64,000 nucleotides of DNA, taken from the NCBI RefSeq assembly GCF_023227875.1, contig NZ_JALOCH010000014.1, forward strand, positions 4,339-68,338. The letters run 5' to 3'. Below are positions 50,098-58,823 of this stretch, in pieces. The notes under the pieces are model-generated. The model was given only the letters and a program-made list of their open reading frames with translations, did no database searches and had not been told where the DNA came from. The translations under genes and the position numbers were made by a program. The DNA is from Methanoregula sp. GTDB taxonomy: Archaea; Halobacteriota; Methanomicrobia; Methanomicrobiales; Methanospirillaceae. How positions within the stretch are numbered: the first letter of the stretch is position 1; the number at the start of each line of letters is the position of its first letter.

Positions 50098-51224
50098 ACC
50101 CGGCCACGACAGAATTCATCCGCCAGCGGTTTACGGAGTATTACAAGAAGACTGTCCTCGTATCGCCCTCGTCCCTCGTGCAGCGTGAATGGGGTTTTGT
50201 CCTGTTCAACCCGGGCGGGGCCGAGATGCGCATGCGGCGTCACATCGGCTTTTCCAGCAGGGACGAGCTGGCCGGCTACATCCAGAACCTCATCCCCCAG
50301 CACGCCTACTACTCGACTGCCTATTACGAGAAACCCGATGCCGGGACCATGGCAGACAAGGGCTGGTGCGGCGCCGACCTGATCTTCGATCTTGACGCCG
50401 ACCACATCGTGCGGGGCCCGTACGACCAGATGCTCGCCCGGGTCAAGGAGGAGACGGAGAAACTTATTGCAATGCTGATCGGTGAGTTCGGCATGGACCC
50501 AAAGTCGATCGAGCTGGTCTTCTCGGGTGGCCGGGGATACCATGTCCATGTCAAGGACATCGCGTTCCGGGGCTGGGGGAGCGCCGAGCGCCGTGAATTG
50601 ATCGACTATGTCTGCGGTATCGGGATCGACCCCCCGGCAATGCTCTCGGGCAAGCTGACTGCTGCCCCCGGGTGGCCGAAGAGGTACCGCGAGGCGCTCA
50701 CCGAATATCTCGGGTGGATCGGGACCCAGCCGGAACCCGAGGCAATGGCACACCTTACGGCAATTGAGGGGATCGGGAAGGACTCGGCTGCTACGTTCCT
50801 GAACAACCGGGAAGAGATCATCGCGGAGATCGGACGCCGCCCGTCCGGCATGATCCTGAAGAACCGCGTACTCGGCATTATCGTTGCCCAGCAGGAAGGA
50901 GAATTTAAAAAACGGCTCCTGTCCCGGGCCGCCCTTGCCGATGAACCGGTCACGACCGATACGAAACGGCTGATCAGGATGCCGACCTCCCTCCACGGCG
51001 GGAGCGGGATGCGGGTCCAGCCGCTCGAGCTCCGCGAGCTCCACGACTTCGACCCGCTCACCGATGCGGTCGTGTTCGGGATGAGGGACGTGAAGGTGGA
51101 CGCAAAGTTCCCGCTCAGGATGTCGATGCTCGGAAGCACTTATGAGATCCAAAAGGGCATCACTACAGTACCGGAAGCGGCAGCCGTGTTCCTCTGCTGT
51201 CGCGGCATAGCAGAGATTGCCTGA
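50094..51224 (+). CDS. priS: DNA primase small (catalytic) subunit PriS
   Basis: 376 residues. The catalytic DxD is in LIFDLDADH, and SGGRGYHVHV contains the conserved His. It synthesises primers with PriL. The gene is translationally coupled to elp3 and lies 10 bp before a GINS gene, so replication genes are grouped here. Confidence 0.95.
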   Translation: MNPATTEFIRQRFTEYYKKTVLVSPSSLVQREWGFVLFNPGGAEMRMRRHIGFSSRDELAGYIQNLIPQHAYYSTAYYEKPDAGTMADKGWCGADLIFDLDADHIVRGPYDQMLARVKEETEKLIAMLIGEFGMDPKSIELVFSGGRGYHVHVKDIAFRGWGSAERRELIDYVCGIGIDPPAMLSGKLTAAPGWPKRYREALTEYLGWIGTQPEPEAMAHLTAIEGIGKDSAATFLNNREEIIAEIGRRPSGMILKNRVLGIIVAQQEGEFKKRLLSRAALADEPVTTDTKRLIRMPTSLHGGSGMRVQPLELRELHDFDPLTDAVVFGMRDVKVDAKFPLRMSMLGSTYEIQKGITTVPEAAAVFLCCRGIAEIA

Positions 51225-51234
51225 GGCCAGCACC

Positions 51235-51954
51235 ATGAATCTTGACGACCTGCGCAGCATCCTCCTGTCCGAGCGGGAGACAGGGAGGCTCACGTCCGTT
51301 GCCCCCGATATCTTCGAGAAGGGGCACGCCGAGCTCGCGGCCATCACGAAGAAGGTCTACGCCTTCGAGGACCCGTTCTCGGACGAGGCCCGCTCCCTGA
51401 TCGACGAGACCCTCTCGATCCGGGAGACCCTCCACGACCTCTTCTCCATCCGGACCCGCAAGATCCTCGCCCTCGCCGTGATGCATGCCGAGGGGAACTA
51501 TTACGACCGCGAGGAAGTAAAGCGGATGATCCCGGCCGAGCGGGAGATGTTCGAGCAGATCACGGCAGGCATCGAGCAGTCCAAGGGGATCCTCCTCCAG
51601 AACCTGCCGCAGACCCGGCTCCTGACCCGTACCCTGCCGTCAGCTGTGGCGGCTGCATCCGATGCCGTGCCAGACATGAACGACGACGAGGGCGGGGAGT
51701 GCGGGCCGCTGCCGGATACAGACGAACCGGCCGCGCCGGCCCCGCAACCGCTCCCTGTCGCAGGGGGAACCGTCGCAGCGCCGATCATCCATCCCTGCGC
51801 CCTTGTACGGGTGCTTGAGGACATGGAGGCGTTCATGGGTGTGGATGGGAGAATTTATACCCTCTCAAAAGGAGATATAGTGACGCTTCCCGAGCGGAAT
51901 GCTGCGGTTCTGAGCGAACGCAACATAGTCTTAAATATCAATCTCTGTAAATAA
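51235..51954 (+). CDS. GINS complex subunit (Gins51-like)
   Basis: 239 residues from the ATG at 51235. The helical A domain is N-terminal (MNLDDLRSILLSERETGRL, ILALAVMHAEGNYYDREEVKRMIPAE), an acidic/Pro-rich linker of about 50 residues follows, and a small beta B domain ends the chain (VRVLEDMEAFMGVDGRIYTLSKGDIVTLPE). The A-B order marks Gins51 (Sld5/Psf1-like). It bridges MCM helicase and primase at the fork. Confidence 0.9.
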   Translation: MNLDDLRSILLSERETGRLTSVAPDIFEKGHAELAAITKKVYAFEDPFSDEARSLIDETLSIRETLHDLFSIRTRKILALAVMHAEGNYYDREEVKRMIPAEREMFEQITAGIEQSKGILLQNLPQTRLLTRTLPSAVAAASDAVPDMNDDEGGECGPLPDTDEPAAPAPQPLPVAGGTVAAPIIHPCALVRVLEDMEAFMGVDGRIYTLSKGDIVTLPERNAAVLSERNIVLNINLCK

Positions 51955-51992
51955 TATAGGTATTCTACATCAGGATTATCGGTGAAAATTTT

Positions 51993-52271
51993 ATGAAAAT
52001 GCCAGCAAAATTTACAACTTACTGCCCCTTCTGCAGGAATCACCAGGTGCACGAGGTTGAGAAGGTAAAGAAGGGCAAAACGACCGGCCTCCACTGGATC
52101 GACCGCCAGAAAGCGCGGAGAGGCAGAGTAGGCAACATGGGCAAGTTCTCGAAAGTGCCCGGTGGCGACAAGCCCACAAAGAAGATCAATGTCCGGTACC
52201 GCTGTGTCACCTGCGGAAAGGCGCACCTGCGCAAGGGTTACCGTGTCGCAAAATTCGAACTGACGGAGTGA
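51993..52271 (+). CDS. rpl44e: 50S ribosomal protein L44e
   Basis: 92 residues with the zinc-binding pairs CPFC and CVTC and the basic RRGRVGNMGKFSKVPGG core of L44e. It starts 38 bp after the GINS gene and opens the L44e-S27e-aIF2alpha-nop10 translation cluster common to euryarchaea. Confidence 0.97.
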   Translation: MKMPAKFTTYCPFCRNHQVHEVEKVKKGKTTGLHWIDRQKARRGRVGNMGKFSKVPGGDKPTKKINVRYRCVTCGKAHLRKGYRVAKFELTE

Positions 52272-52276
52272 GCGTT

Positions 52277-52465
52277 ATGGTAAGCACAATTAGGGAAAAC
52301 CGGTCCAAATTTTTCAAGGTAAAGTGCCCAGACTGCGAGAACGAGCAGGTCGTCTTTGAGAAGGCCAGCACCGTTGTCAAGTGCGTTGTCTGCGGCAGCG
52401 AGCTCTCCACCCCTGCCGGGGGTCGTGCGAACATTAAGGCTGAGATCGTCTCAGAGCTCAAGTGA
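52277..52465 (+). CDS. rps27e: 30S ribosomal protein S27e
   Basis: 62 residues from the ATG at 52277 (GGAGTGA upstream). The zinc ribbon CPDCENEQ...CVVCGSEL is complete. It starts 5 bp after the L44e stop. Confidence 0.97.
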   Translation: MVSTIRENRSKFFKVKCPDCENEQVVFEKASTVVKCVVCGSELSTPAGGRANIKAEIVSELK

Positions 52466-52473
52466 CACCACCT

Positions 52474-53259
52474 ATGGCGGACAGGGAGTGGCCACAGGAA
52501 GCAGAACTGGTCGTCTGCACGGTCGAGAACGTCAAGGATTTCGTAGCCTTCGTATCGCTCGACGAATACAGTGGCCGCCAGGGGCTCATCCCCATCTCTG
52601 AAATCGCCACGGGCTGGATCAAGTACATCCGTGACCACATCCGCGAGGGCCAGAAGATCGTCTGCAAAGTCCTCAATGTGGACCGGAGCCGTGGCCACAT
52701 CGACCTTTCCTTAAAGGACGTCAACGAGCACCAGCGCCGCGAGAAGATCCGCGAGTGGAAGAACGAGTCCAAGGCCCAGAAGTGGCTCGGGTTTGTTGCG
52801 GAACAGACCGGGGAACCCCTGGCCGCGATCGAGGACGTCATCTACAAGAAGTACGGGGCATTTTACCCGGTCTTTGAGGATATTGTCATCGACCCTGAGA
52901 CCACGCTCAAGAAACTCGGGTACTCAAAGAAAGTGACCGAGGTCCTCCTCCGCGTGGCGCAGGAGAGCGTGAAGGTGCCCCATGTCGAGGTGACCGGGCA
53001 CCTGACCCTTGAGTCGACCCGCCCGGATGGCGTTGAAGTGATCCGGAAGGCACTTGAGAAGGCAAGTGCCTCGAAGAGTGCGGGTGCGGAGGTCGAACTG
53101 TTATACCTCGGTGCACCCACGTACCGGATCAAGGTGAAGGCACCGGATTACAAGGCCGCGGAGAAAGCGATCGAGAAGTCCGCTAATGCCGCTATTGCTG
53201 TCGTGGAAAAAGCCGGTGGCGAGGGCAAGCTCGTCAAGAAACCGAAATCCGGGAAGTAA
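52474..53259 (+). CDS. Translation initiation factor aIF2 alpha subunit
   Basis: 261 residues from the ATG at 52474. The N-terminal S1 domain (FVAFVSLDEYSGRQGLIPISEIATGWIKYI) has Glu-Tyr in the loop corresponding to the eIF2-alpha Ser51 region. Helical and alpha/beta domains follow. It forms part of the ternary complex delivering initiator tRNA. Confidence 0.96.
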   Translation: MADREWPQEAELVVCTVENVKDFVAFVSLDEYSGRQGLIPISEIATGWIKYIRDHIREGQKIVCKVLNVDRSRGHIDLSLKDVNEHQRREKIREWKNESKAQKWLGFVAEQTGEPLAAIEDVIYKKYGAFYPVFEDIVIDPETTLKKLGYSKKVTEVLLRVAQESVKVPHVEVTGHLTLESTRPDGVEVIRKALEKASASKSAGAEVELLYLGAPTYRIKVKAPDYKAAEKAIEKSANAAIAVVEKAGGEGKLVKKPKSGK

Positions 53260-53262
53260 CTG

Positions 53263-53418
53263 ATGAGCGGTCGTATCCGGCACTGCCCGGCAGATCATAT
53301 CTATACCCTTTCTTTAACCTGTCCCGAATGCGGCAGGCCGACTGCTGTCGCACACCCGGCAAAATTCTCTCCTGAAGACAAGTACGGCACCTACCGCAGG
53401 CTGGCCCACCATGATTGA
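53263..53418 (+). CDS. nop10: H/ACA ribonucleoprotein protein Nop10
   Basis: A 51-residue protein starting 3 bp after aIF2-alpha. The zinc ribbon is C8 with CPEC at 20-23 (as in archaeal Nop10, where one ligand varies), and the ending AHPAKFSPEDKYGTYRR is the conserved tail that contacts Cbf5. Nop10 is a core part of the box H/ACA pseudouridylation enzyme. It overlaps the next gene by 8 bp. Confidence 0.95.
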   Translation: MSGRIRHCPADHIYTLSLTCPECGRPTAVAHPAKFSPEDKYGTYRRLAHHD

Positions 53419-54166
53419 GGACATCACCGTCCGGTACCTCGACAGTTTTACGGATAAAAAACTGGACAATCCGATCCTTATCGAGGGCCTGCCCGGTATC
53501 GGCCAGGTGGGAAAACTGGTTGCCGAGTATATGATCCATATCCTCGAAGCCGAGAAGATCGGAGAGATCCACTCGCTCTACTTCCCACCCCAGGTGATAC
53601 TTGAGGAGAACGGGCTGGTCCGGCTCGCGAGAAACGAGCTCTTCCTCTACCAGTCCGGAGGAAAGGACATTATCTTCCTTGTCGGTGACCACCAGAGCAC
53701 CTCCAACGAGGGGCACTATCTCCTCGCCGATTGTTACTGCGATATTGCCGAGGAGCTTAAGGTGAAGCGGATCTACACGCTCGGCGGCTTTGGCGTGGGG
53801 CACCTCGTCAACGGGCCCCGGGTGCTTGGTGCGGTCAACCGTATCGATCTCCGCGAGGAAGTCATGGCGGCCGGTGTCACCTTCGACCGGGACGAACCGG
53901 GTGGCGGCATCATCGGTGCCGCAGGTCTCATCCTCGGCCTCTCCGCACAGCGGGGTATCGATGCGGTCTGCCTGATGGGCGAGACGAGCGGGTATCTCGT
54001 GGACCCGATGAGTGCGGCAAATGTGCTCGCGATCTTATCGAAACTGATCGATGTCCCGGTTGATCCCACGAAGCTGAACGACCGTGCTGCCGAGATGGAG
54101 AAGGCGATCGAGAGCATGGTCGAGAGCGAGAAGGGGAAGGACGAGGAACTGAACTATATCGGGTGA
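53411..54166 (+). CDS. PAC2-family proteasome assembly chaperone homologue
   Basis: 251 residues. NPILIEGLPGIGQVGKLVAEYMIHIL at the start, followed by YTLGGFGVGH and GLILGLSAQRGIDAVCLMGETSGYLVDPMSA, places it in the archaeal PAC2 (DUF75) family related to eukaryotic proteasome assembly chaperones. It overlaps nop10, so it is translated from the same mRNA as the translation cluster. Confidence 0.92.
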   Translation: MIEDITVRYLDSFTDKKLDNPILIEGLPGIGQVGKLVAEYMIHILEAEKIGEIHSLYFPPQVILEENGLVRLARNELFLYQSGGKDIIFLVGDHQSTSNEGHYLLADCYCDIAEELKVKRIYTLGGFGVGHLVNGPRVLGAVNRIDLREEVMAAGVTFDRDEPGGGIIGAAGLILGLSAQRGIDAVCLMGETSGYLVDPMSAANVLAILSKLIDVPVDPTKLNDRAAEMEKAIESMVESEKGKDEELNYIG

Positions 54167-54229
54167 TGCCGGTCCTGTAGGACCGGAATGATATTCTTCT
54201 TTTGATCTCTACCCGGTATTCCTGGGATT

Positions 54230-54751
54230 ATGTGTTATGGCAGGGATTGGGATATGGTCGATATAAGCGATGCCGGGAAATCCTGCATACGGCTTGCTTT
54301 TAAAGAGGACATCCCCCGGCTGGCAATCCATCACCGGCAGATGTTCGAAGAGATCCAGGAACGGAACGGTACTTTCCCGGACCCGTCCGGAATGGCAGTA
54401 CTGGAGAAAGAGTATGCAGGGAAACTGGCCCGTGAGTTCAATACCGGGACCTGTATTTCATGGGTCGCAGAGGCCGGAAACCGGATTGTTGCAAGCGGTG
54501 CGATCAGTATCCTGCCGTATGTGCCGGTCCCCTATGACCTCTCGTGCCGGGTCGCATTTCTTCACAGCATCTATACGGAAAAAGAGTGCCGGCACCAGCA
54601 TCATGCCAGTCATATTACCCGGGCAGCGGCAGACTATTGCCGAAGTCAGGGGATCAAACGTTTATACCTTTTTGCCAGTGATGCCGGGCGCCCCTTGTAT
54701 GAACAGACCGGTTTCGTACCTGTCCCGAATATGATGCTGCTTCTCCAGTAA
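54230..54751 (+). CDS. GNAT-family N-acetyltransferase
   Basis: 173 residues; the ATG at 54254 with GGGATTGGGAT before it is an equally good start. GNAT core: IRLAFKEDIPRLAIHHRQMFEE, a central strand SGAISILPYV, and FLHSIYTEKECRHQHHASHITRAAADYCRSQGIKRLYLFASDAGRPLYEQTGF. The acetyl-CoA loop (here RHQHHA) differs from the usual RxxGxG/A. Substrate unknown. Confidence 0.85.
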   Translation: MCYGRDWDMVDISDAGKSCIRLAFKEDIPRLAIHHRQMFEEIQERNGTFPDPSGMAVLEKEYAGKLAREFNTGTCISWVAEAGNRIVASGAISILPYVPVPYDLSCRVAFLHSIYTEKECRHQHHASHITRAAADYCRSQGIKRLYLFASDAGRPLYEQTGFVPVPNMMLLLQ

Positions 54752-54806
54752 TCAGGAAAGAAGAACGAGGAAATCCATTCTGTCTGCTCCGGATTTTCCG
54801 CCAGGA

Positions 54807-55277
54807 CTATCCCTTCTGCATGAATGCGATGATCTCCTCAATATCCGGCACCGAGTGCACCGGGTAGATCTTCACGAACACAATCCGCTGCTTCTCGTCA
54901 ACAATGATATTCGCCCGCTCGGAGAACCCGTTCGCGTCCCGGAAGATCCCGTACTTCTCCGCAACCGCCCCATGGGGCCAGAAGTCGCAGAGGAGCGGGG
55001 TCTTTGTGATCCCAAGACTCCCTGCCCATGCCTTCTTGCAGGGAACGGAATCGACACTGATACCGACCGGCACGCAGTTGAGTGAAAGGAGCTGTTCCCG
55101 GTTGTGCTCGAGTGATCTCATCTGTGCAGCGCAGAACTCGGTCCAGGCAAGCGGGTGGAAGGAGAGGAGCACGCGTTTCCCTGCCTGCTCATAGAGATCG
55201 AAGGTCACATCATTCTGGTCTTTTAGCGAGAAGTTCCGTGCACTATCCCCGGTCTGTGCCATCGTGTTCTGTGTCAT
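54807..55277 (-). CDS. Peroxiredoxin (AhpC/TSA family)
   Basis: 156 residues from the ATG at 55277 (AGGTGA upstream). The peroxidatic site reads FHPLAWTEFCAAQM, the peroxiredoxin PxxxT/SxxC pattern with Thr and Cys kept. It reduces peroxides with thiol donors. A second Cys in VPCKKAW may resolve it. Repeat element copy 2 lies directly upstream. Confidence 0.92.
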   Translation of the reverse strand: MTQNTMAQTGDSARNFSLKDQNDVTFDLYEQAGKRVLLSFHPLAWTEFCAAQMRSLEHNREQLLSLNCVPVGISVDSVPCKKAWAGSLGITKTPLLCDFWPHGAVAEKYGIFRDANGFSERANIIVDEKQRIVFVKIYPVHSVPDIEEIIAFMQKG

Positions 55278-55386
55278 ATGGTCACCTGTACTGGTGTTCT
55301 GGTGGCGGGAGGGGATGAGGTTTTGCATCGTGGCCGGGCCGGTTCGTGGACCCGTACGCTTGCGTGATCCCGCCCGCGACAAAACC

Positions 55387-55656
55387 TGCCCCTGCCCGAC
55401 CCCCTCATCCATAAGGTTGCTCTCGGGATCCAGTTTTTCCTCGTAAAAATACCAAAAAAAGCCGGATATTCCGGAAACGGTGAGGGGGGGTCGGGCAGGG
55501 GCAATCTGGTGTTGCCGGTAAAAAATTTCCAGCCCGCGACCGTTCCGGCCGGCAATGCCGGCCCCCCATCTCCCCGGAAACCTGCCCCCGCATACCGGGA
55601 TTCCCCGGCTGGCCCGGCCGGTGCATGCGGACAACTGTACCCGTCCGACCCCCCAT
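55387..55656. repeat. Intergenic G/C-rich repeat element, copy 2
   Basis: Inverted arms at 55387-55407 and 55481-55502 (core CCCCTGCCCGACCCCC, one bulged base) flank an A-rich centre containing CGTAAAAATACC and ATTCCGG, as in the element at 26.2 kb. A third arm at 55637-55656 (GTACCCGTCCGACCCCCCAT) corresponds to the third arm of copy 1. It fills most of the 478 bp between the peroxiredoxin gene and hxlB. Confidence 0.72.
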
Positions 55657-55755
55657 GACAGGGTATCCCCAAGCCATTCCCTGCCGCGGTCCGCTGGCAT
55701 CCCTGCGCACACCGATACCCTCATATCAGACGCTATACAACATCCCAATAGTAAA

Positions 55756-56373
55756 ATGACCGAAGAATTTTCCGATATACCGCTCTTCATGGAACAGATG
55801 GCAGAGTCCATAAAGAAGACCGCCGCAATGCTCGAAAAGGCCGAGACATCCTTATTCTTCCAGCGGATGCTGACCGCAAAACGGGTCTATGTGGCCGGCG
55901 CCGGCCGGTCCGGGCTCATTGCCCGGGCATTTGCCATGAGGATGCTGCACCTGGGCTTTGACGTGTACGTTGTCGGGGAGACAATAACACCTGCGTTGCA
56001 GCCCGGCGATGCCCTCGTGGTCTTCTCGGGATCGGGAGAGACGCACTCGATTGTCACGTTTGCGAATACGGTCAGGGACCTCGGGGGTAGCGTCTGCCTC
56101 ATCACCGCATCACCGGACTCGACGATGAGCCGGGTCGCGGACTGCGTCGTGAACCTCGGGGACCTCACCGGCTATTACCGTGGCGACACATCCACGTTCG
56201 AGGAACGCCAGGTGACCGGGCAGTACCGGTCGATATCGGCAGCCTTTGCCCCGCTGGGTACCCTCTTTGAGACGATGGCCCTGATCTTCTCCGATGCCGT
56301 CATCTCTGCGCTGATGGAAGCAAAGAAAGAAGGAGCCGGGGCACTGAAAGGGCGGCTCCTGAACGTGGATTAA
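55756..56373 (+). CDS. hxlB: 6-Phospho-3-hexuloisomerase
   Basis: 205 residues from the ATG at 55756. SIS fold: VYVAGAGRSGLIARAFAMRMLHLGFDVYVVGETITPA and VVFSGSGETHSIV are close to characterised PHI enzymes. It converts hexulose-6-phosphate to fructose-6-phosphate. In methanogens the reverse ribulose-monophosphate route makes pentoses. The partner HPS is not in this window. Confidence 0.93.
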   Translation: MTEEFSDIPLFMEQMAESIKKTAAMLEKAETSLFFQRMLTAKRVYVAGAGRSGLIARAFAMRMLHLGFDVYVVGETITPALQPGDALVVFSGSGETHSIVTFANTVRDLGGSVCLITASPDSTMSRVADCVVNLGDLTGYYRGDTSTFEERQVTGQYRSISAAFAPLGTLFETMALIFSDAVISALMEAKKEGAGALKGRLLNVD

Positions 56374-56391
56374 ATCAGGTGGATTAACGAC

Positions 56392-57477
56392 ATGGTTCCA
56401 ACGGACCGCGATCCCGCCAACCGGAAAGGCGCCGACGATGCGCTCCGCGACAGCGAGGAGCGGTACCGGACCCTGCTCCGTGTCATCCCCGTCCCGTTCT
56501 GCATCGTGGATGCGGAGGGCGTCCTGGTCTACATGAACGATCGGTTCTCCCGGATGTTCGGCTATACCCCGGAGGATATGCACACCCTGCAGGAATGGTG
56601 GGTGCAGGCATACCCCGATGCAGCCTACCGGGCATGGGCGATGGAGACCTGGGATGCGGATATGAAGAGGGCCGTGCTGGAAGGGACGGATATCCTGCCG
56701 CGGGAATACCGGGTCACCTGCAAGAACGGGGATGAACGGATCGAGGAGATCTCGGGCATTATCCTTGGCGACCAGTTCATTGCCACGTTCCTCGACGTCA
56801 CCGACCGGAGACTGGTGGAAGAGGCGTTCCGCGAAGCGAACAGGAAACTCAATATCCTCAACAGCATCACCCGCCATGACATCCTGAACCAGCTCATGGG
56901 GCTGAACGGGTATATCGAGCTCATGAAGATGAAGACGAAAGACCCTGAACTTCTCGGCTACCTGAAAAAAGAAGAGAGTGCCGCAACCGCCATCCAGCGG
57001 CAGATCGAGTTCACCCGGTTCTACCAGGACATCGGCATGACGGCTGCCGAGTGGCATGACGTGGAGAAGACCATCGCCACCTCGATCCAGCAGCTCAGGC
57101 CCCACGGGATCACCATCGATCTCCATGTTGCCGGACTGGAGATCTATGCCGACCCGCTCGTAGAGAAAGTGTTCTATAACCTCATGGAGAACTCCCTCCG
57201 TCACGGGGACCACGTTACCCGGATGGAATTCACGTACACCGAGTCCGCTGACGGGCTGGTGCTCGTGTACCATGACGACGGTGTGGGAATCACGGCGGAG
57301 GACCGGAAAAGGCTCTTCCAGAAAGGTTTTGGGAAGAATACCGGCCTCGGCCTTTTCCTCTCGCGGGAGATCCTCCTGATCACGGGTATTGTTATCAGCG
57401 AGAACGGGGAAGCCGGTAAAGGAGTCCGGTTCGAGGTACGGGTGCCAAAAGGAGCGTACCGCTTCCGGCACCATTGA
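56392..57477 (+). CDS. Soluble PAS sensor histidine kinase
   Basis: 361 residues without membrane helices. PAS domain about 20-140 (PFCIVDAEGVLVYMNDRFSRMFGYTPEDM), a phospho-acceptor helix with His162 in ITRHDILNQL, and a HATPase domain (NLMENSLRHG, DDGVGITAED, KNTGLGLFLSREIL). It likely senses an intracellular signal; no response regulator is adjacent. It starts 18 bp after hxlB. Confidence 0.93.
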   Translation: MVPTDRDPANRKGADDALRDSEERYRTLLRVIPVPFCIVDAEGVLVYMNDRFSRMFGYTPEDMHTLQEWWVQAYPDAAYRAWAMETWDADMKRAVLEGTDILPREYRVTCKNGDERIEEISGIILGDQFIATFLDVTDRRLVEEAFREANRKLNILNSITRHDILNQLMGLNGYIELMKMKTKDPELLGYLKKEESAATAIQRQIEFTRFYQDIGMTAAEWHDVEKTIATSIQQLRPHGITIDLHVAGLEIYADPLVEKVFYNLMENSLRHGDHVTRMEFTYTESADGLVLVYHDDGVGITAEDRKRLFQKGFGKNTGLGLFLSREILLITGIVISENGEAGKGVRFEVRVPKGAYRFRHH

Positions 57478-57564
57478 TAAGGTGATGGCAGGACCTGGTG
57501 CCCCCCTCCAACCTGTCCGGATGCGGAGCATTATATCCCGTGAAACGCAATGTTGTTACCATCC

Positions 57565-58695
57565 ATGGCCGTCACTGCCGACCTCCACATCCATTCGCCG
57601 TACTCGATTGCCGTCTCCCGCTTCATGCAGCCGGAGCAGCTCCTCAAGGGCTGCGTGACGAAGGGCATCCAGGTGCTCGGCACGGGTGACGCCCTCCAGC
57701 CGGACTGGCAGGACCGGTGGAAACCGTTCCTTGAGAATGATGCCGGTATCGTTGTCGTCCCGCAGGGAGAGATCGAGGACAAGTGCCGTGTCCACCACGT
57801 CATCCTTGCACAGGACCTCGCCCAGTTCGACCAGCTCCGCGACCTGCTGGCAGGGACGTGCAAGAGTTTTACAACCAGCGGCCGGCCCCACGTATACCTG
57901 AGTGGTGAGGAGATCGCAAATGCCGCACACGATGTCGGTGCCCTTGTCGGCCCGGCGCATGCCTTCACCCCGTGGACCGCGATGTATGCGTACTTTGACT
58001 CCGTTCCGGCCTGCTATGGGACTGCGAAGATCGACTTCCTCGAACTTGGCCTCTCTGCCGATAGTTCTTATGGTGCGGCCATCCCTGACCTCTACGACAT
58101 CCCTTTCCTCACCAATTCGGATGCCCACAGCCCGTACCCGGACAAGCTCGGCCGGGAGTTCAACCGGATCCGGCTTGACCATCGCACCGCAAAGGACGTG
58201 CTCGCCGGCATAACGAAGCGAGCGATCGAGATGAACGCAGGGTTCTTCCCGGAAGAAGGGAAGTATAACCGTACGGCCTGTACCCGGTGCTACACGCAGT
58301 ATTCCCTTGAGGACGCAACCCGACTCCAGTGGAGATGCCCGTCTGATGGCGGTATTATCAAGAAGGGCGTGTCCGACCGGGCAAAGGAGCTGGCGCATGG
58401 CAGCGAGGCTCGTCCCCGCCCGCCCTATCTCCGGGTCATCCCGCTTTCCCAGATCATCCAGACCATGGAGGGCGCCTCATCCCCGAACACGAAGAAGTGC
58501 AAGGCGATCTATGCCTTGTTCATCGAGACGTTCGGAAACGAGATCGCGGTCCTGCTTGATGTGCCCGTTGCAGAGATCCGGGCCGTACACCCGAAGGTGG
58601 CGGATGCCATCGATGCGCTGCGGAACGGTACCATCACCCTGCACCCGGGCGGCGGCGGGAAGTACGGCACGTTCTCGCTTATAGAGGCCGGTTGA
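57565..58695 (+). CDS. EndoQ-like PHP-domain endonuclease
   Basis: 376 residues from the ATG at 57565. A PHP metal site (ADLHIHSPYSIAVS), GTGDALQPDW, QGEIEDKCRVHHV and TNSDAHSPYP is followed by a zinc-binding segment CTRCYTQYS...RCPSDGG. The C-terminal helices end in a helix-hairpin-like region. EndoQ cleaves DNA 5' of deaminated bases such as uracil and hypoxanthine. Identity rests on domain order; function by homology. Confidence 0.87.
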   Translation: MAVTADLHIHSPYSIAVSRFMQPEQLLKGCVTKGIQVLGTGDALQPDWQDRWKPFLENDAGIVVVPQGEIEDKCRVHHVILAQDLAQFDQLRDLLAGTCKSFTTSGRPHVYLSGEEIANAAHDVGALVGPAHAFTPWTAMYAYFDSVPACYGTAKIDFLELGLSADSSYGAAIPDLYDIPFLTNSDAHSPYPDKLGREFNRIRLDHRTAKDVLAGITKRAIEMNAGFFPEEGKYNRTACTRCYTQYSLEDATRLQWRCPSDGGIIKKGVSDRAKELAHGSEARPRPPYLRVIPLSQIIQTMEGASSPNTKKCKAIYALFIETFGNEIAVLLDVPVAEIRAVHPKVADAIDALRNGTITLHPGGGGKYGTFSLIEAG

Positions 58696-58823
58696 ACTGC
58701 CAACCCTAAACCCAGTATACCATTATTATTCCCTGAGTCATTGGGGGGCTGATTGTTACTCCCGCTGCTCAGGAATATCCTTTTTCCTGCCAGCCCACTA
58801 TTAGTACTCAGGAGGAGATACCC

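Noticed and set aside
56110..57531. 473-residue minus-strand frame opposite hxlB and the histidine kinase
   Set aside because: It spans two genes with clear homology on the other strand; long open antisense frames are expected at this GC content.
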